Positions 47,846-53,890 of a stretch of 53,890 bases of DNA are shown here, piece by piece. The stretch covers positions 1 to 53,890 of the forward strand of contig JBGVRH010000003.1 in NCBI GenBank assembly GCA_045128275.1, read 5' to 3'. The number at the start of each line of letters is the position of its first letter. Position 1 is the first letter of the stretch. The stretch comes from CAMEON01 sp045128275 (lineage in GTDB: Bacteria; Bacillota; Clostridia; Oscillospirales; CAG-272). Under the pieces are notes generated by a model. It did no database searches. It saw only the letters and a list, made by a program, of their open reading frames with translations, and was not told the DNA's origin. Position numbers and translations under genes: made by a program.

Positions 47846-48051
47846 CAAATTTGGGTTTATCGGTGGGATGCACATATCTTTCACAAATCAACTACACCAA
47901 TGGGGAAGGGGCCCCATGGGGGTTTCCTCTATGCTACCCACTATCAAATCGCCGGGCTTATCTATGCTTTTTGAAAGTTTTTGGAGATCCAAGAACCTTT
48001 TGCAAAAGGTTCTTGGCCGCCGGAGGCCGTTCCCCTACAAACTGCAATTTA
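47846..48051. repeat. full-length MITE-like repeat, copy 2
   Basis: Inverted copy of 24167-24383, starting CAAATTTGGGTTTATCGG and ending ACTGCAATTTA. The shared interior includes GGAAGGGGCCCCATGGGGG, GGTAGCATAG-complement and the AAGAACCTTTTGC hairpin. The TAA stop of the ATPase gene (48049-48051) is formed by its terminal TAAATTGCAG. Confidence 0.9.
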
Positions 48052-49128
48052 CTTTCCAAAGACATCCCCGCAGAACCGCTCGGTGAAGGCCTCCTTCGCC
48101 CGAAAGTCCATGGCGGCGGCGTAGATGGTTTCCAGCTCGAAGTGGTAGGCGGCGGCATCGGCCAGGTGGCGGAGAGCGGTGTCGGTCAGGGTTTCCCGAA
48201 GGTTGATGGCCTGCCGTAGCTCCCCTCGGATGGCGCGGAGCTTTTCGGGCTCGTAGTAGCGGCGGAGGGGCAGGGCGCGAGTGTTAGTCTCCTCGGCGGG
48301 GGATGCGTCGCCTACGAGGACACACAGCCCCGTGTCGGGGTAGAGGAGCCCGTCGATCTTGCGGGGACAGAGGGGATCGTAGGAAACGAACACGCGGTGG
48401 CGGCGGGACTCGGAGAGCTTCAGCAGGGCGGCGGTGAGGCGGTAGCCCATGCCGTAGGGATCCTCGGGGAGGAGGAGGGTCTTGGCGGACTCCTCGAAGC
48501 TGTGGAGGGTGTATCTCCCCGCCATGCTGATGGCGCGGCGGAGGGCAGGGATGACCTCAAAGCACTCTCCCGTGGGCTGATGGCGGAGGATGCGGGCCGC
48601 CAGAGCCTCCAGGCGGTCGGCTCGGACACAGTCCTCGGTGAGGGAGTCCGCCAGCTCTACCATGTCCCCGGCGGCGCGGAGGCAAGTGTAGGCGCGGGCA
48701 TAGGCGGCGGATTTTCCTTGACCCAGCCGGCGGATGGTGTCCCTCTGCCCCGCGAGGGTCTTGGGATCCCAGAATGCCCCCAGATCCACGATCTCATCCT
48801 TCGCCCCGGGGAGGACAGGCTCACGGACATGGGGGGCTGTGCCGTCCAAAAGCCCCACCGTGGGAGAATTCTTGCGGGTGAGTAGGATCCCGTCCAGGGA
48901 GGCGGGGTCGGAGGAGCAGTAGAACTCGGTGACGGCATAGCCCCTCTCTCGGGCGTAGCGGGCCACCACCTTCATGAAGTGGCTCTTCCCCGTCCCCGGG
49001 CCGCCCTTGATGATGTAGAGGCGGTCTATGCGGGTGTCGGTGAAGATCTCGCCGTAGTAGTTTTTGAAGCCCTCGCGGGAGTTGGAGGCGGCGAAGCTCC
49101 GGCGGGGAGCGGCGGAGGGTGTGGTCAT
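48049..49128 (-). CDS. P-loop ATPase of the PRK06851 type
   Basis: This is a 359-aa cytoplasmic protein. Walker A GGPGTGKSHF lies at about 42-51, followed by VTEFYCSSDPASLDGILL and VGLLDGTAPHVREPVLPGAKDEIVDLG, the PRK06851 pattern; a second half (CEC FEVIPAL... then RHRVFVSYDPLCP) repeats the fold weakly. Function unknown; in spore formers relatives are encoded near membrane transport or sporulation genes. Its ATG overlaps the stop of the AGCS gene (ATGA), implying translational coupling. The last codon and stop border a dispersed repeat. Confidence 0.83.
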   Translation of the reverse strand: MTTPSAAPRRSFAASNSREGFKNYYGEIFTDTRIDRLYIIKGGPGTGKSHFMKVVARYARERGYAVTEFYCSSDPASLDGILLTRKNSPTVGLLDGTAPHVREPVLPGAKDEIVDLGAFWDPKTLAGQRDTIRRLGQGKSAAYARAYTCLRAAGDMVELADSLTEDCVRADRLEALAARILRHQPTGECFEVIPALRRAISMAGRYTLHSFEESAKTLLLPEDPYGMGYRLTAALLKLSESRRHRVFVSYDPLCPRKIDGLLYPDTGLCVLVGDASPAEETNTRALPLRRYYEPEKLRAIRGELRQAINLRETLTDTALRHLADAAAYHFELETIYAAAMDFRAKEAFTERFCGDVFGK

Positions 49129-50510
49129 GGGTGTCTCCTTTCGGGTCGTTCTTCCCTACAGGATATGCACTTTTTTCGCTCGGGGACACGGGAAAGGAGG
49201 ATCTGCGTCTCACTTTCGACTTCCCTGTGCATGACCAAAAGGATCACCAGATTGAGGATGGTCATGACCGCGATGGCGGCATCGGCCACTGTCCATGCCA
49301 GGGTGGGTGCCGTCACCGCTCCGACCGCCAGGGAGGCGGCGAGGAGGACGGTGTACACACCTTGGGCGCTCCTTTGACACTTGCGCCCTGCCGTGAGGTA
49401 GCTCACGCAGGTCATGCCGTAGTGAGCCCAGCAGATCACCGTCGCTACCCCGAACAGGAGGATGGACAGGGCGAAGAAGCCCCCCGCCCAGTTTCCCAGC
49501 ACCGAGGAGAAAGCGGCCTGGGCGGTGCGGGTGGCATCCTCCCCGAAGGCGGCGGGGCCGCTGTCGCTGACCAGGATGCAGAGGGCGGTCACCGTACAGA
49601 GGAGCACGGTATCCACGAAGACCTCCACCAGCCCGAAAAGTCCCTGCCTTGCGGGGAGATCGGTATCGGCGGCGGCATGAGCCATGGGGGCGGTACCGCA
49701 GCCCGCCTCGTTGGATACCAGCCCCCGCATGACCCCGTAGCGGATCCCTCCCGCCGTCAGATAGCCCAGTACCCCCGCCCCCGCGCTTTTGGGGTGAATG
49801 GCATCCTCCCAAATGGACAGGAGAGCGGCGGGGATGCGGTCGCGGCGCAGGAAAAGGACGGCCAGGCAGACGATCAGAAAGCCCACCGTCATGAAGGGCA
49901 CCAGCTTTTCGGTCAAGGCCGAGATGCGCTTGGCGCCCCCCAGGGCGGCTACGGTGGCGAGGAGGGCCACGGCGGCACCCGTGACCATGGGGGGCACCGA
50001 AAAGCCCTCCTCCATGGCCGAGGCGGCGGCATTGACCTGGAGGAGGCTCCCCATGGTGATGGCGTTGACCAGACAGAGGAGAGCAAAGACCACCGCCAGG
50101 ACCTTCCCCAAGCGGGGAAGCCCCAGGGTCTTCATGCCGTCCTCCATGTAGTAGGGCGCGCCCCCCGTGGGGAGACCGTCGCTGTCCCGTCGGCGGTGGC
50201 GGAGAGCCAGGGTGATCTCGGCATACTTCAAGACCATGGCCACCAGGGCGCTGACAACCATCCAGAACACCGCTCCCGCCCCGCCCAGGTAGAGGGCCGA
50301 GGCTACCCCTACGATATTCCCCACCCCCAACGTCCCCGCCAGGGCTACGGTCAGAGCGCGGAAGGGAGAGATCCCGCCCTCCCGCCTGCCGCCGAACAGG
50401 AGGCGGATACAGCGGATCGGGTGGAGCAGGTAGAAGCCTCCCAGACGGAGGATATAGAAAAGACCTACGCCGAAAAGCAGGATCGGTGTGGCGGTCAGAA
50501 GAAACGTCAT
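49125..50510 (-). CDS. AGCS-family amino acid:cation symporter
   Basis: This is a 461-aa membrane protein with about 11 segments. Sodium:alanine symporter blocks are FRALTVALAGTLGVGNIVGVASAL, YAEITLALRHR, GGAPYYMEDG, GVMRGLVSNEAGCGTAPMAHAAAD and CWAHYGMTCVSYL. It takes up alanine, glycine or a related amino acid with Na+ or H+. ATG 50510 has the best spacing from CGAGG; GTG 50519 and ATG 50516 are alternatives. Overlaps the ATPase gene by 4 bp. Confidence 0.92.
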   Translation of the reverse strand: MTFLLTATPILLFGVGLFYILRLGGFYLLHPIRCIRLLFGGRREGGISPFRALTVALAGTLGVGNIVGVASALYLGGAGAVFWMVVSALVAMVLKYAEITLALRHRRRDSDGLPTGGAPYYMEDGMKTLGLPRLGKVLAVVFALLCLVNAITMGSLLQVNAAASAMEEGFSVPPMVTGAAVALLATVAALGGAKRISALTEKLVPFMTVGFLIVCLAVLFLRRDRIPAALLSIWEDAIHPKSAGAGVLGYLTAGGIRYGVMRGLVSNEAGCGTAPMAHAAADTDLPARQGLFGLVEVFVDTVLLCTVTALCILVSDSGPAAFGEDATRTAQAAFSSVLGNWAGGFFALSILLFGVATVICWAHYGMTCVSYLTAGRKCQRSAQGVYTVLLAASLAVGAVTAPTLAWTVADAAIAVMTILNLVILLVMHREVESETQILLSRVPERKKCISCREERPERRHP

Positions 50511-50557
50511 GTGCATCACCTCGGTGGAGTGTATGCGAAGGGATGTCCTGTCTATGA

Positions 50558-50586
50558 CAAAAGGGAGCGGTCATCCGCTCCCTTTA
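50558..50586 (-). terminator. terminator of the 126-aa membrane protein gene
   Basis: AAAGGGAGCGG / CCGCTCCCTTTT stem with ATGA loop on the minus strand. Confidence 0.87.
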
Positions 50587-50598
50587 TACGGTATTGGT

Positions 50599-50979
50599 TC
50601 AGTTGTCGCTGTCCAGGATTTTGTCGGTGAGGGTCAGGATCCGATCCGCGTACTTGCGGCGGCGGGCATTGCGGATGCCCTTATAGAGGGGGTAGGTCAA
50701 GGCGCAGGCGACTATGCCCAGAGTGCCGATGATGATGCCGGGGATCATCATATTCTCGGAAACGGTGATGCCGCAATAATTCCCTGCGGGGATGACGTTC
50801 ATGGCGAAGCACATCCCCGTCCCCATGACCAGGGAGGCGACAGAGCCGAAGATATAGGCAAAGGTAGCGGCGGGACGGCGGACACGGCGGTCCAGCGCCT
50901 TCAGGGCATCCATATCGGACTTGGGGGCATCTGTGTAGCGGGCGCGGATCTTCTCGGCGGCGGCGGTGTTATTCTGCAT
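50599..50979 (-). CDS. small two-helix membrane protein (often mislabelled dihydropteridine reductase)
   Basis: This is a 126-aa protein. The pattern AAEKIRARYTDAPKSDMDALKALDRRVRRPA, then FAYIFGSVASLVMGTGMCFAM and MIPGIIIGTLGIVACALTYPLYKGI, then RRRKYADRILTLTDKIL is shared with small Clostridia proteins that databases sometimes call dihydropteridine reductase. With two membrane helices and no cofactor motif that enzymatic name looks wrong. AGAGAGG precedes the ATG at 50979; the much longer open frame upstream is an artefact. Confidence 0.8.
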   Translation of the reverse strand: MQNNTAAAEKIRARYTDAPKSDMDALKALDRRVRRPAATFAYIFGSVASLVMGTGMCFAMNVIPAGNYCGITVSENMMIPGIIIGTLGIVACALTYPLYKGIRNARRRKYADRILTLTDKILDSDN

Positions 50980-51086
50980 GGTGTGTACCTCTCTTTCATT
51001 GTTGGCAACAGTATACTCCCTCGGTGTGTGTGTTTTACTTCCGAAATGTTTCCGAAAGGTTAAAAGAAAAAAATTTCCGCAAAGTG

Positions 51087-51115
51087 TAGACGAAAGCGCG
51101 AAAATATGGTATAAT
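51087..51115 (+). promoter_or_regulatory. trxA promoter
   Basis: TAGACG - 17 bp - TATAAT with TGG before the -10. Confidence 0.72.
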
Positions 51116-51168
51116 ATATCTACAGAAGCATCTGTACTCATTATCATCATACCGAAAGGAGTCTGACT

Positions 51169-51474
51169 ATGTCTCTCATCCATGTTACCAAAGATAATTT
51201 CAACGAGGTCAAGGCCTCTGACAAGCCCGTCCTGCTGGACTTCTTCGCCACCTGGTGCGGCCCCTGCCGCATGATCGCTCCCTTCATCGAGCAGATCGCT
51301 GACGAGCATCCCGAGTACGTTGTTGGCAAGATCGACGTAGACGAGGAGCGAGAGCTGGCCGAGCAGTTCGGCATCCAGAGCATCCCCACCCTGGTGGTCA
51401 TCAAGAACGGCGAGGTGGTCAACACCGCCGTGGGCGGCCGCCCCAAGGATGCCATCCTGGCTCTGCTTCAGTAA
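51169..51474 (+). CDS. trxA: thioredoxin
   Basis: This is a 101-aa single-domain thioredoxin. The active site WCGPC is at residues 29-33 and the cis-proline loop is SIPTLVV. It reduces protein disulfides in the cytoplasm using thioredoxin reductase, which is not in the window. AAAGGAG precedes the ATG. It is monocistronic and converges on an OhrR-like regulator gene, sharing the terminator between them. Confidence 0.96.
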   Translation: MSLIHVTKDNFNEVKASDKPVLLDFFATWCGPCRMIAPFIEQIADEHPEYVVGKIDVDEERELAEQFGIQSIPTLVVIKNGEVVNTAVGGRPKDAILALLQ

Positions 51475-51484
51475 GCCTTGCGTA

Positions 51485-51524
51485 ACAGAAAACACACCCG
51501 AGCCTTTTCGGGTGTGTTTTTGTT
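51485..51524. terminator. terminator between trxA and the OhrR-like gene
   Basis: AAACACACCCGA / TCGGGTGTGTTT stem with T run on the plus side and A run on the other, usable in both directions. Confidence 0.9.
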
Positions 51525-51543
51525 TATGGGTCAGATCCCGCGC

Positions 51544-52065
51544 TTATACCTCTTCGCTACCGTCCTTCTTGAAGCAGGACACGGGGCAGTCATTGTCGCA
51601 CTCCAGAAATGCCCAATCGGGCCGGGGAGAGCCTTCTCGGCCCAGGAGCTTGTAGAGCAGGCGGTAGAGGGTGACGGTCTCCTCCAGAGACAGGGGGTTA
51701 TACTTACCCAGCTCTAGGGGGATGCCCTGTGCCTTACTCTGCAAGGCTCTTCCCTCGTCGGTGAGGGATACGTTCAGGTTGCGCTCGTCCTTGGTGGAGC
51801 GGGTGCGGGTGATGACCCCCTTGACCTCCAGCTTCTTGAGAAGAGGGGTAAGCGTACCCGAATCCAGGAAAAGGTGGTCGCCGATCTCCTTGACGGTCAA
51901 GGTATCGTACTCCCAGAGCAGGAGCATGGCGATATATTGGGTGTAGGTCAGATCCAATTCGTCCAGGTAGGGCTTATAGAGCTTGATGATCTCACGGGAA
52001 GCGGCATACAGGGGAAAGCAGATCTGGTTCTCCAAACTCAAGAGCTTACATTTTGTACTGTCCAT
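51544..52065 (-). CDS. MarR/OhrR-type redox regulator with Cys-rich tail
   Basis: This is a 173-aa protein. The N-terminal ENQICFPLYAASREIIKLYKPYL places Cys16 where OhrR proteins carry the peroxide-sensing cysteine. The winged helix follows (LTVKEIGDHLFLDSGTLTPLLKKLEVKGVITRTRSTKDER). The last 18 residues (CDNDCPVSC, Cys156, 160, 164) extend beyond the normal OhrR end and could bind a metal or form disulfides. GGAGG precedes the ATG; promoter TTGATT - 17 - TAAAAT at 52099-52127. No ohr peroxidase gene is adjacent; the convergent neighbour is trxA. Confidence 0.87.
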   Translation of the reverse strand: MDSTKCKLLSLENQICFPLYAASREIIKLYKPYLDELDLTYTQYIAMLLLWEYDTLTVKEIGDHLFLDSGTLTPLLKKLEVKGVITRTRSTKDERNLNVSLTDEGRALQSKAQGIPLELGKYNPLSLEETVTLYRLLYKLLGREGSPRPDWAFLECDNDCPVSCFKKDGSEEV

Positions 52066-52098
52066 TGAAAAAACCTCCGTCGTTCATTTTCTCCTTAT

Positions 52099-52127
52099 AT
52101 TTTAACATATTACAACGAAAAAATCAA
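52099..52127 (-). promoter_or_regulatory. promoter of the OhrR-like gene
   Basis: TTGATT - 17 bp - TAAAAT. Confidence 0.65.
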
Positions 52128-52199
52128 GTCTTTTTGCTATTTTTATTCCTATTTAATTGTATGAAAAAACGATTTTCCACATAAAAACTGCCGCAATCC

Positions 52200-52228
52200 T
52201 TGACAAATCCCCTTCCGTGGTCTATAAT
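52200..52228 (+). promoter_or_regulatory. promoter of the Gfo/Idh/MocA gene
   Basis: TTGACA - 17 bp - TATAAT. Confidence 0.9.
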
Positions 52229-52279
52229 AGAGGTAACTTCCCCTCGGGGAAAATCCGAAAAAACGACAGGAGACCGACC

Positions 52280-53350
52280 ATGGACAAGATCAAGGTTGCC
52301 GTCATCGGCTGCGGTACCATCGCCAACGCCGCCCACATTCCTTCCTACATGAACAATTCCGACGTGGAGATCAAGTATTTCTGCGATATCATCCCCGAGC
52401 GCGCCGAGGCCGCCGTGAAGCAGTACGGCTGCGGCACCGCCATCGTGGACTACCACGAGGCTCTGAACGACCCCGAGGTGGAGGCGGTTTCGGTCTGCAC
52501 CCCCAACAAGGCCCACACCACCATCGCCATTGACGCTCTCCGCGCGGGCAAGCACGTCCTCTGTGAGAAGCCCGCCGCCCGCACCTATGCCGAGGCCAAG
52601 CTGATGCAGGACGTCCAGCACGAGACGGGCAAGACCCTGAACATTGGCGTGGTCAACCGCTTCAACACCGCTGTGAACAAGATCCGCGAGCGGATCCAGG
52701 CAGGGGAGCTGGGTGAGGTCTACCACGTCTACGTCTCCTTCCGCGCCCACCGCTCCATCCCTGGTCTGGGCGGAGCATTTACCACCAAGGAGATCGCCGG
52801 CGGCGGCGCCCTCATCGACTGGGGCGTGCACTACCTGGATATCGTCATGTACTGCACGGGAGATCCCAAGCCCGTCACCGTCTCGGGTCAGGCCTTCTGC
52901 AAGCTGGGCGTGGATATGCCAAACTATGTGTACACGAATATGTGGAGCGAGATCACCAAGGATCTGAACGGCACCTACGACGTGGACGACAGCGTCACGG
53001 GCTTCATCCGCACCGAGGGCGGCCCCACCATCACCCTCAACGGCGCATGGGCCCAGAACATCGGTATCGGTGAGACCTACATCGACTTCCTGGGCGATAA
53101 GGCAGGTATCCGCTTGAGCTACGGCGGGAACTTCACCGTCTGGGGCACCAAGGATGGCAAGCTCACCGAGGAGATCCCCGAGTTTGAGAGCGTTCCCATG
53201 TTCCAGAACGAGATCGACAGCTTCATCCGTTGCATCCGCACGGGAGAGAAGCTTCCCTCCCACATCGACCAGGTCATCATCACCGCCCGCATGATGCAGG
53301 CCATCTACGATTCCTCGGATACGAGGGAGGAGATCAAGCTGGAGTGGTGA
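52280..53350 (+). CDS. Gfo/Idh/MocA-family NAD(P)-dependent oxidoreductase
   Basis: This is a 356-aa enzyme. The Rossmann fingerprint is VAVIGCGTIANAAHIPSY, followed by AVSVCTPNKAHTTIAIDALRAGKHVLCEKPAA with the catalytic-type Lys in EKP. The C-terminal sheet domain contains GGGALIDWGVHYLDIVMY with the active-site Asp/His. It oxidises or reduces a sugar or inositol derivative; the substrate is not readable. ATG 52280 follows AGGAG; 41 upstream codons lie in the promoter region. It stands alone, so the context gives no pathway. Confidence 0.92.
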   Translation: MDKIKVAVIGCGTIANAAHIPSYMNNSDVEIKYFCDIIPERAEAAVKQYGCGTAIVDYHEALNDPEVEAVSVCTPNKAHTTIAIDALRAGKHVLCEKPAARTYAEAKLMQDVQHETGKTLNIGVVNRFNTAVNKIRERIQAGELGEVYHVYVSFRAHRSIPGLGGAFTTKEIAGGGALIDWGVHYLDIVMYCTGDPKPVTVSGQAFCKLGVDMPNYVYTNMWSEITKDLNGTYDVDDSVTGFIRTEGGPTITLNGAWAQNIGIGETYIDFLGDKAGIRLSYGGNFTVWGTKDGKLTEEIPEFESVPMFQNEIDSFIRCIRTGEKLPSHIDQVIITARMMQAIYDSSDTREEIKLEW

Positions 53351-53795
53351 AAAACTCCATCATACAGAAAAGAGAGGCCTTAGGCTTCTTCTCTTAAGGA
53401 TGTTTAACACAACATTTGTAGGGGTCGACGTCCTCGGCGACCCGTAACAAACAAATTTCGGCAGAGAACTTGTTTTCTCTGCCGATTTGTGTTATAATGG
53501 GAGAAAGCAAAAAGCCATCCTCCGGGAGGAAGGTGGCACGCGGAGCGTGACGGAAGGAGCCCGCGTGACTTTAGGTTTGTACTAACTTCATTGTAACGCC
53601 CTCTCCCTCACCCGACTTCGTCGGGAGCTCCCTCCCGGAGGGAGCCTATGGTACGCTCATGCATCTTTAGGGGTATGGGCTTTGCCCGAAGCCCGCGTTG
53701 CAAGCAACGCCGTAATACAAAGGCGAAACTGGCAATAAAACAGAACGATAAATAAGAATTTGACGAACGCCAATCAATATTTTTCAAAAAAGGTA
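53351..53795. other. gene-free stretch with several palindromes
   Basis: No gene is seen. It holds a weak AAGAGAGGCC.../GGCTTCTTCTCTT hairpin after the oxidoreductase gene, a TGTAGGGGTCG / CGACCCGTAACA palindrome at 53418-53450, a CGGCAGAGAA / TTCTCTGCCG hairpin at 53459-53484 overlapping a promoter-like TTGTTT - 17 - TATAAT, and the GCCTCCC-type repeat at 53514-53646. Small hairpins (GGGCTTTGCCC, GCGTTGCAAGCAACGC) follow to about 53715. Confidence 0.6.
53514..53646. repeat. long palindromic repeat (GCCTCCC family), copy 2
   Basis: Begins GCCATCCTCCGGGAGG, includes GCACGCGGAGCGTGACGGA, and ends CCGACTTCGTCGGGAGCTCC then CTCCCGGAGGGAGCC. It is the counterpart of 21719-21825 with a longer centre. 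Confidence 0.82.
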
Positions 53796-53826
53796 TTGAC
53801 TCTCACGCTCCGTCATAGTGTATACT
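53796..53826 (+). promoter_or_regulatory. MerR-type promoter with 19-bp spacer
   Basis: TTGACT and TATACT are separated by 19 bp (CTCACGCTCCGTCATAGTG), the spacing typical of MerR-activated promoters, directly before a MerR-like start. All other promoters assigned in the window have 17 bp. Confidence 0.75.
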
Positions 53827-53840
53827 TTTGTTGTGAGGTG

Positions 53841-53890
53841 ATGAAATTGAAAATGCTAATTAAAGAATTTGCCGATTTCACGGGTGTAAG
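53841..53890 (+). CDS. MerR-family regulator, N-terminus only (cut by window end)
   Basis: The 16 visible codons read MKLKMLIKEFADFTGV. LIKEFADFTGV matches the start of the MerR helix-turn-helix (xxIGEFAxLTGVS). GAGGTG lies directly before the ATG at 53841; TTG 53847 or ATG 53853 are alternative starts. Probably autoregulated from the 19-bp-spacer promoter. The rest is outside the window, so the ligand class cannot be told. Confidence 0.75.
   Translation, partial: MKLKMLIKEFADFTGV

Noticed and set aside
50980..51495. N-terminal extension of the 126-aa membrane protein to about 298 codons
   Set aside because: The extension is antisense to trxA and crosses its promoter; AGAGAGG sets the start at 50979.
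53478..53506. Promoter-like TTGTTT - 17 - TATAAT inside a hairpin
   Set aside because: No gene follows before the MerR promoter, and the -35 lies inside a palindrome; kept only as part of the gene-free stretch.

Overview
The window looks like a chromosomal segment of a G+C-rich, probably gut-associated Clostridia (Bacillota) genome of the Oscillospirales/Christensenellales kind. Reasons: a tRNA-Trp-type T-box leader, a DUF1934 (YwiB-like) and a TIGR01440 (YwlG-like) protein, a type 2 ArgC with bifunctional ArgJ, a PRK06851-type ATPase, AAGGAGG-type ribosome binding sites, sigmaA promoters with 17 bp spacers, and lipoproteins with long Thr/Pro/Glu linkers. The genus is inference. No phage, plasmid, integrase, transposase or CRISPR locus is seen.

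Layout. 1-5.1 kb: rhamnose isomerase, an XRE regulator, and a Trp T-box operon in which an A+T-rich TerB_N-like gene separates the leader from trpS. 5.1-13.2 kb: a leftward series with two lipoproteins, two tandem glycosidase-like paralogues, a DUF1934 protein and a transglutaminase. 13.4-16.1 kb: a MATE exporter and an OPA-like MFS transporter. 16.2-23.1 kb (leftward): an NSS symporter, TIGR01440, a GH2 glycosidase and two CobW-type GTPases, one with a large His/Cys/Asp-rich metal-binding insert. 23.3-26.2 kb: a solitary PduB-like microcompartment shell gene and a GH99-like protein. 26.3-31.4 kb: tRNA-Arg with an unusual downstream element, a hairpin array, a four-helix-bundle gene, a small lipoprotein, an HD hydrolase and a 999-aa lipoprotein. 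31.4-35.7 kb (leftward): an endonuclease/phosphatase-fold enzyme, a small coiled-coil protein and a surface DUF4038 glycosidase. 35.8-38.9 kb: tRNA-Gly with a second copy of the same downstream element, a 31-aa Cys-rich peptide, repeats, and DUF554 and PTS_EIIC_2 membrane proteins. 39-44.7 kb: arginine operon argC-argJ-argB-(GIY-YIG protein)-argD. 45-53.9 kb: an AraC regulator, a GHL10 lipoprotein, an ATPase/AGCS symporter pair, thioredoxin facing an OhrR-like regulator, a Gfo/Idh/MocA dehydrogenase and the start of a MerR regulator.

The gene content mixes carbohydrate foraging (rhaA, GH2, DUF4038/GH140-like, GH99-like, GHL10, two DUF4832-like), amino-acid metabolism (arg, trpS, NSS and AGCS symporters) and metal/redox handling. 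The most unusual material is non-coding. Both tRNA genes are followed by a structured element of about 150-190 bp. In each, a perfect palindrome captures the tRNA's CCA end, two stems are conserved by covariation, and the element ends in a second copy of that same tRNA's T-arm/acceptor 3' half carrying one inserted A in the T-loop. There are also several families of palindromic intergenic elements, some bounded by 7-bp tandem repeats, which lie directly at the stop codons of genes.
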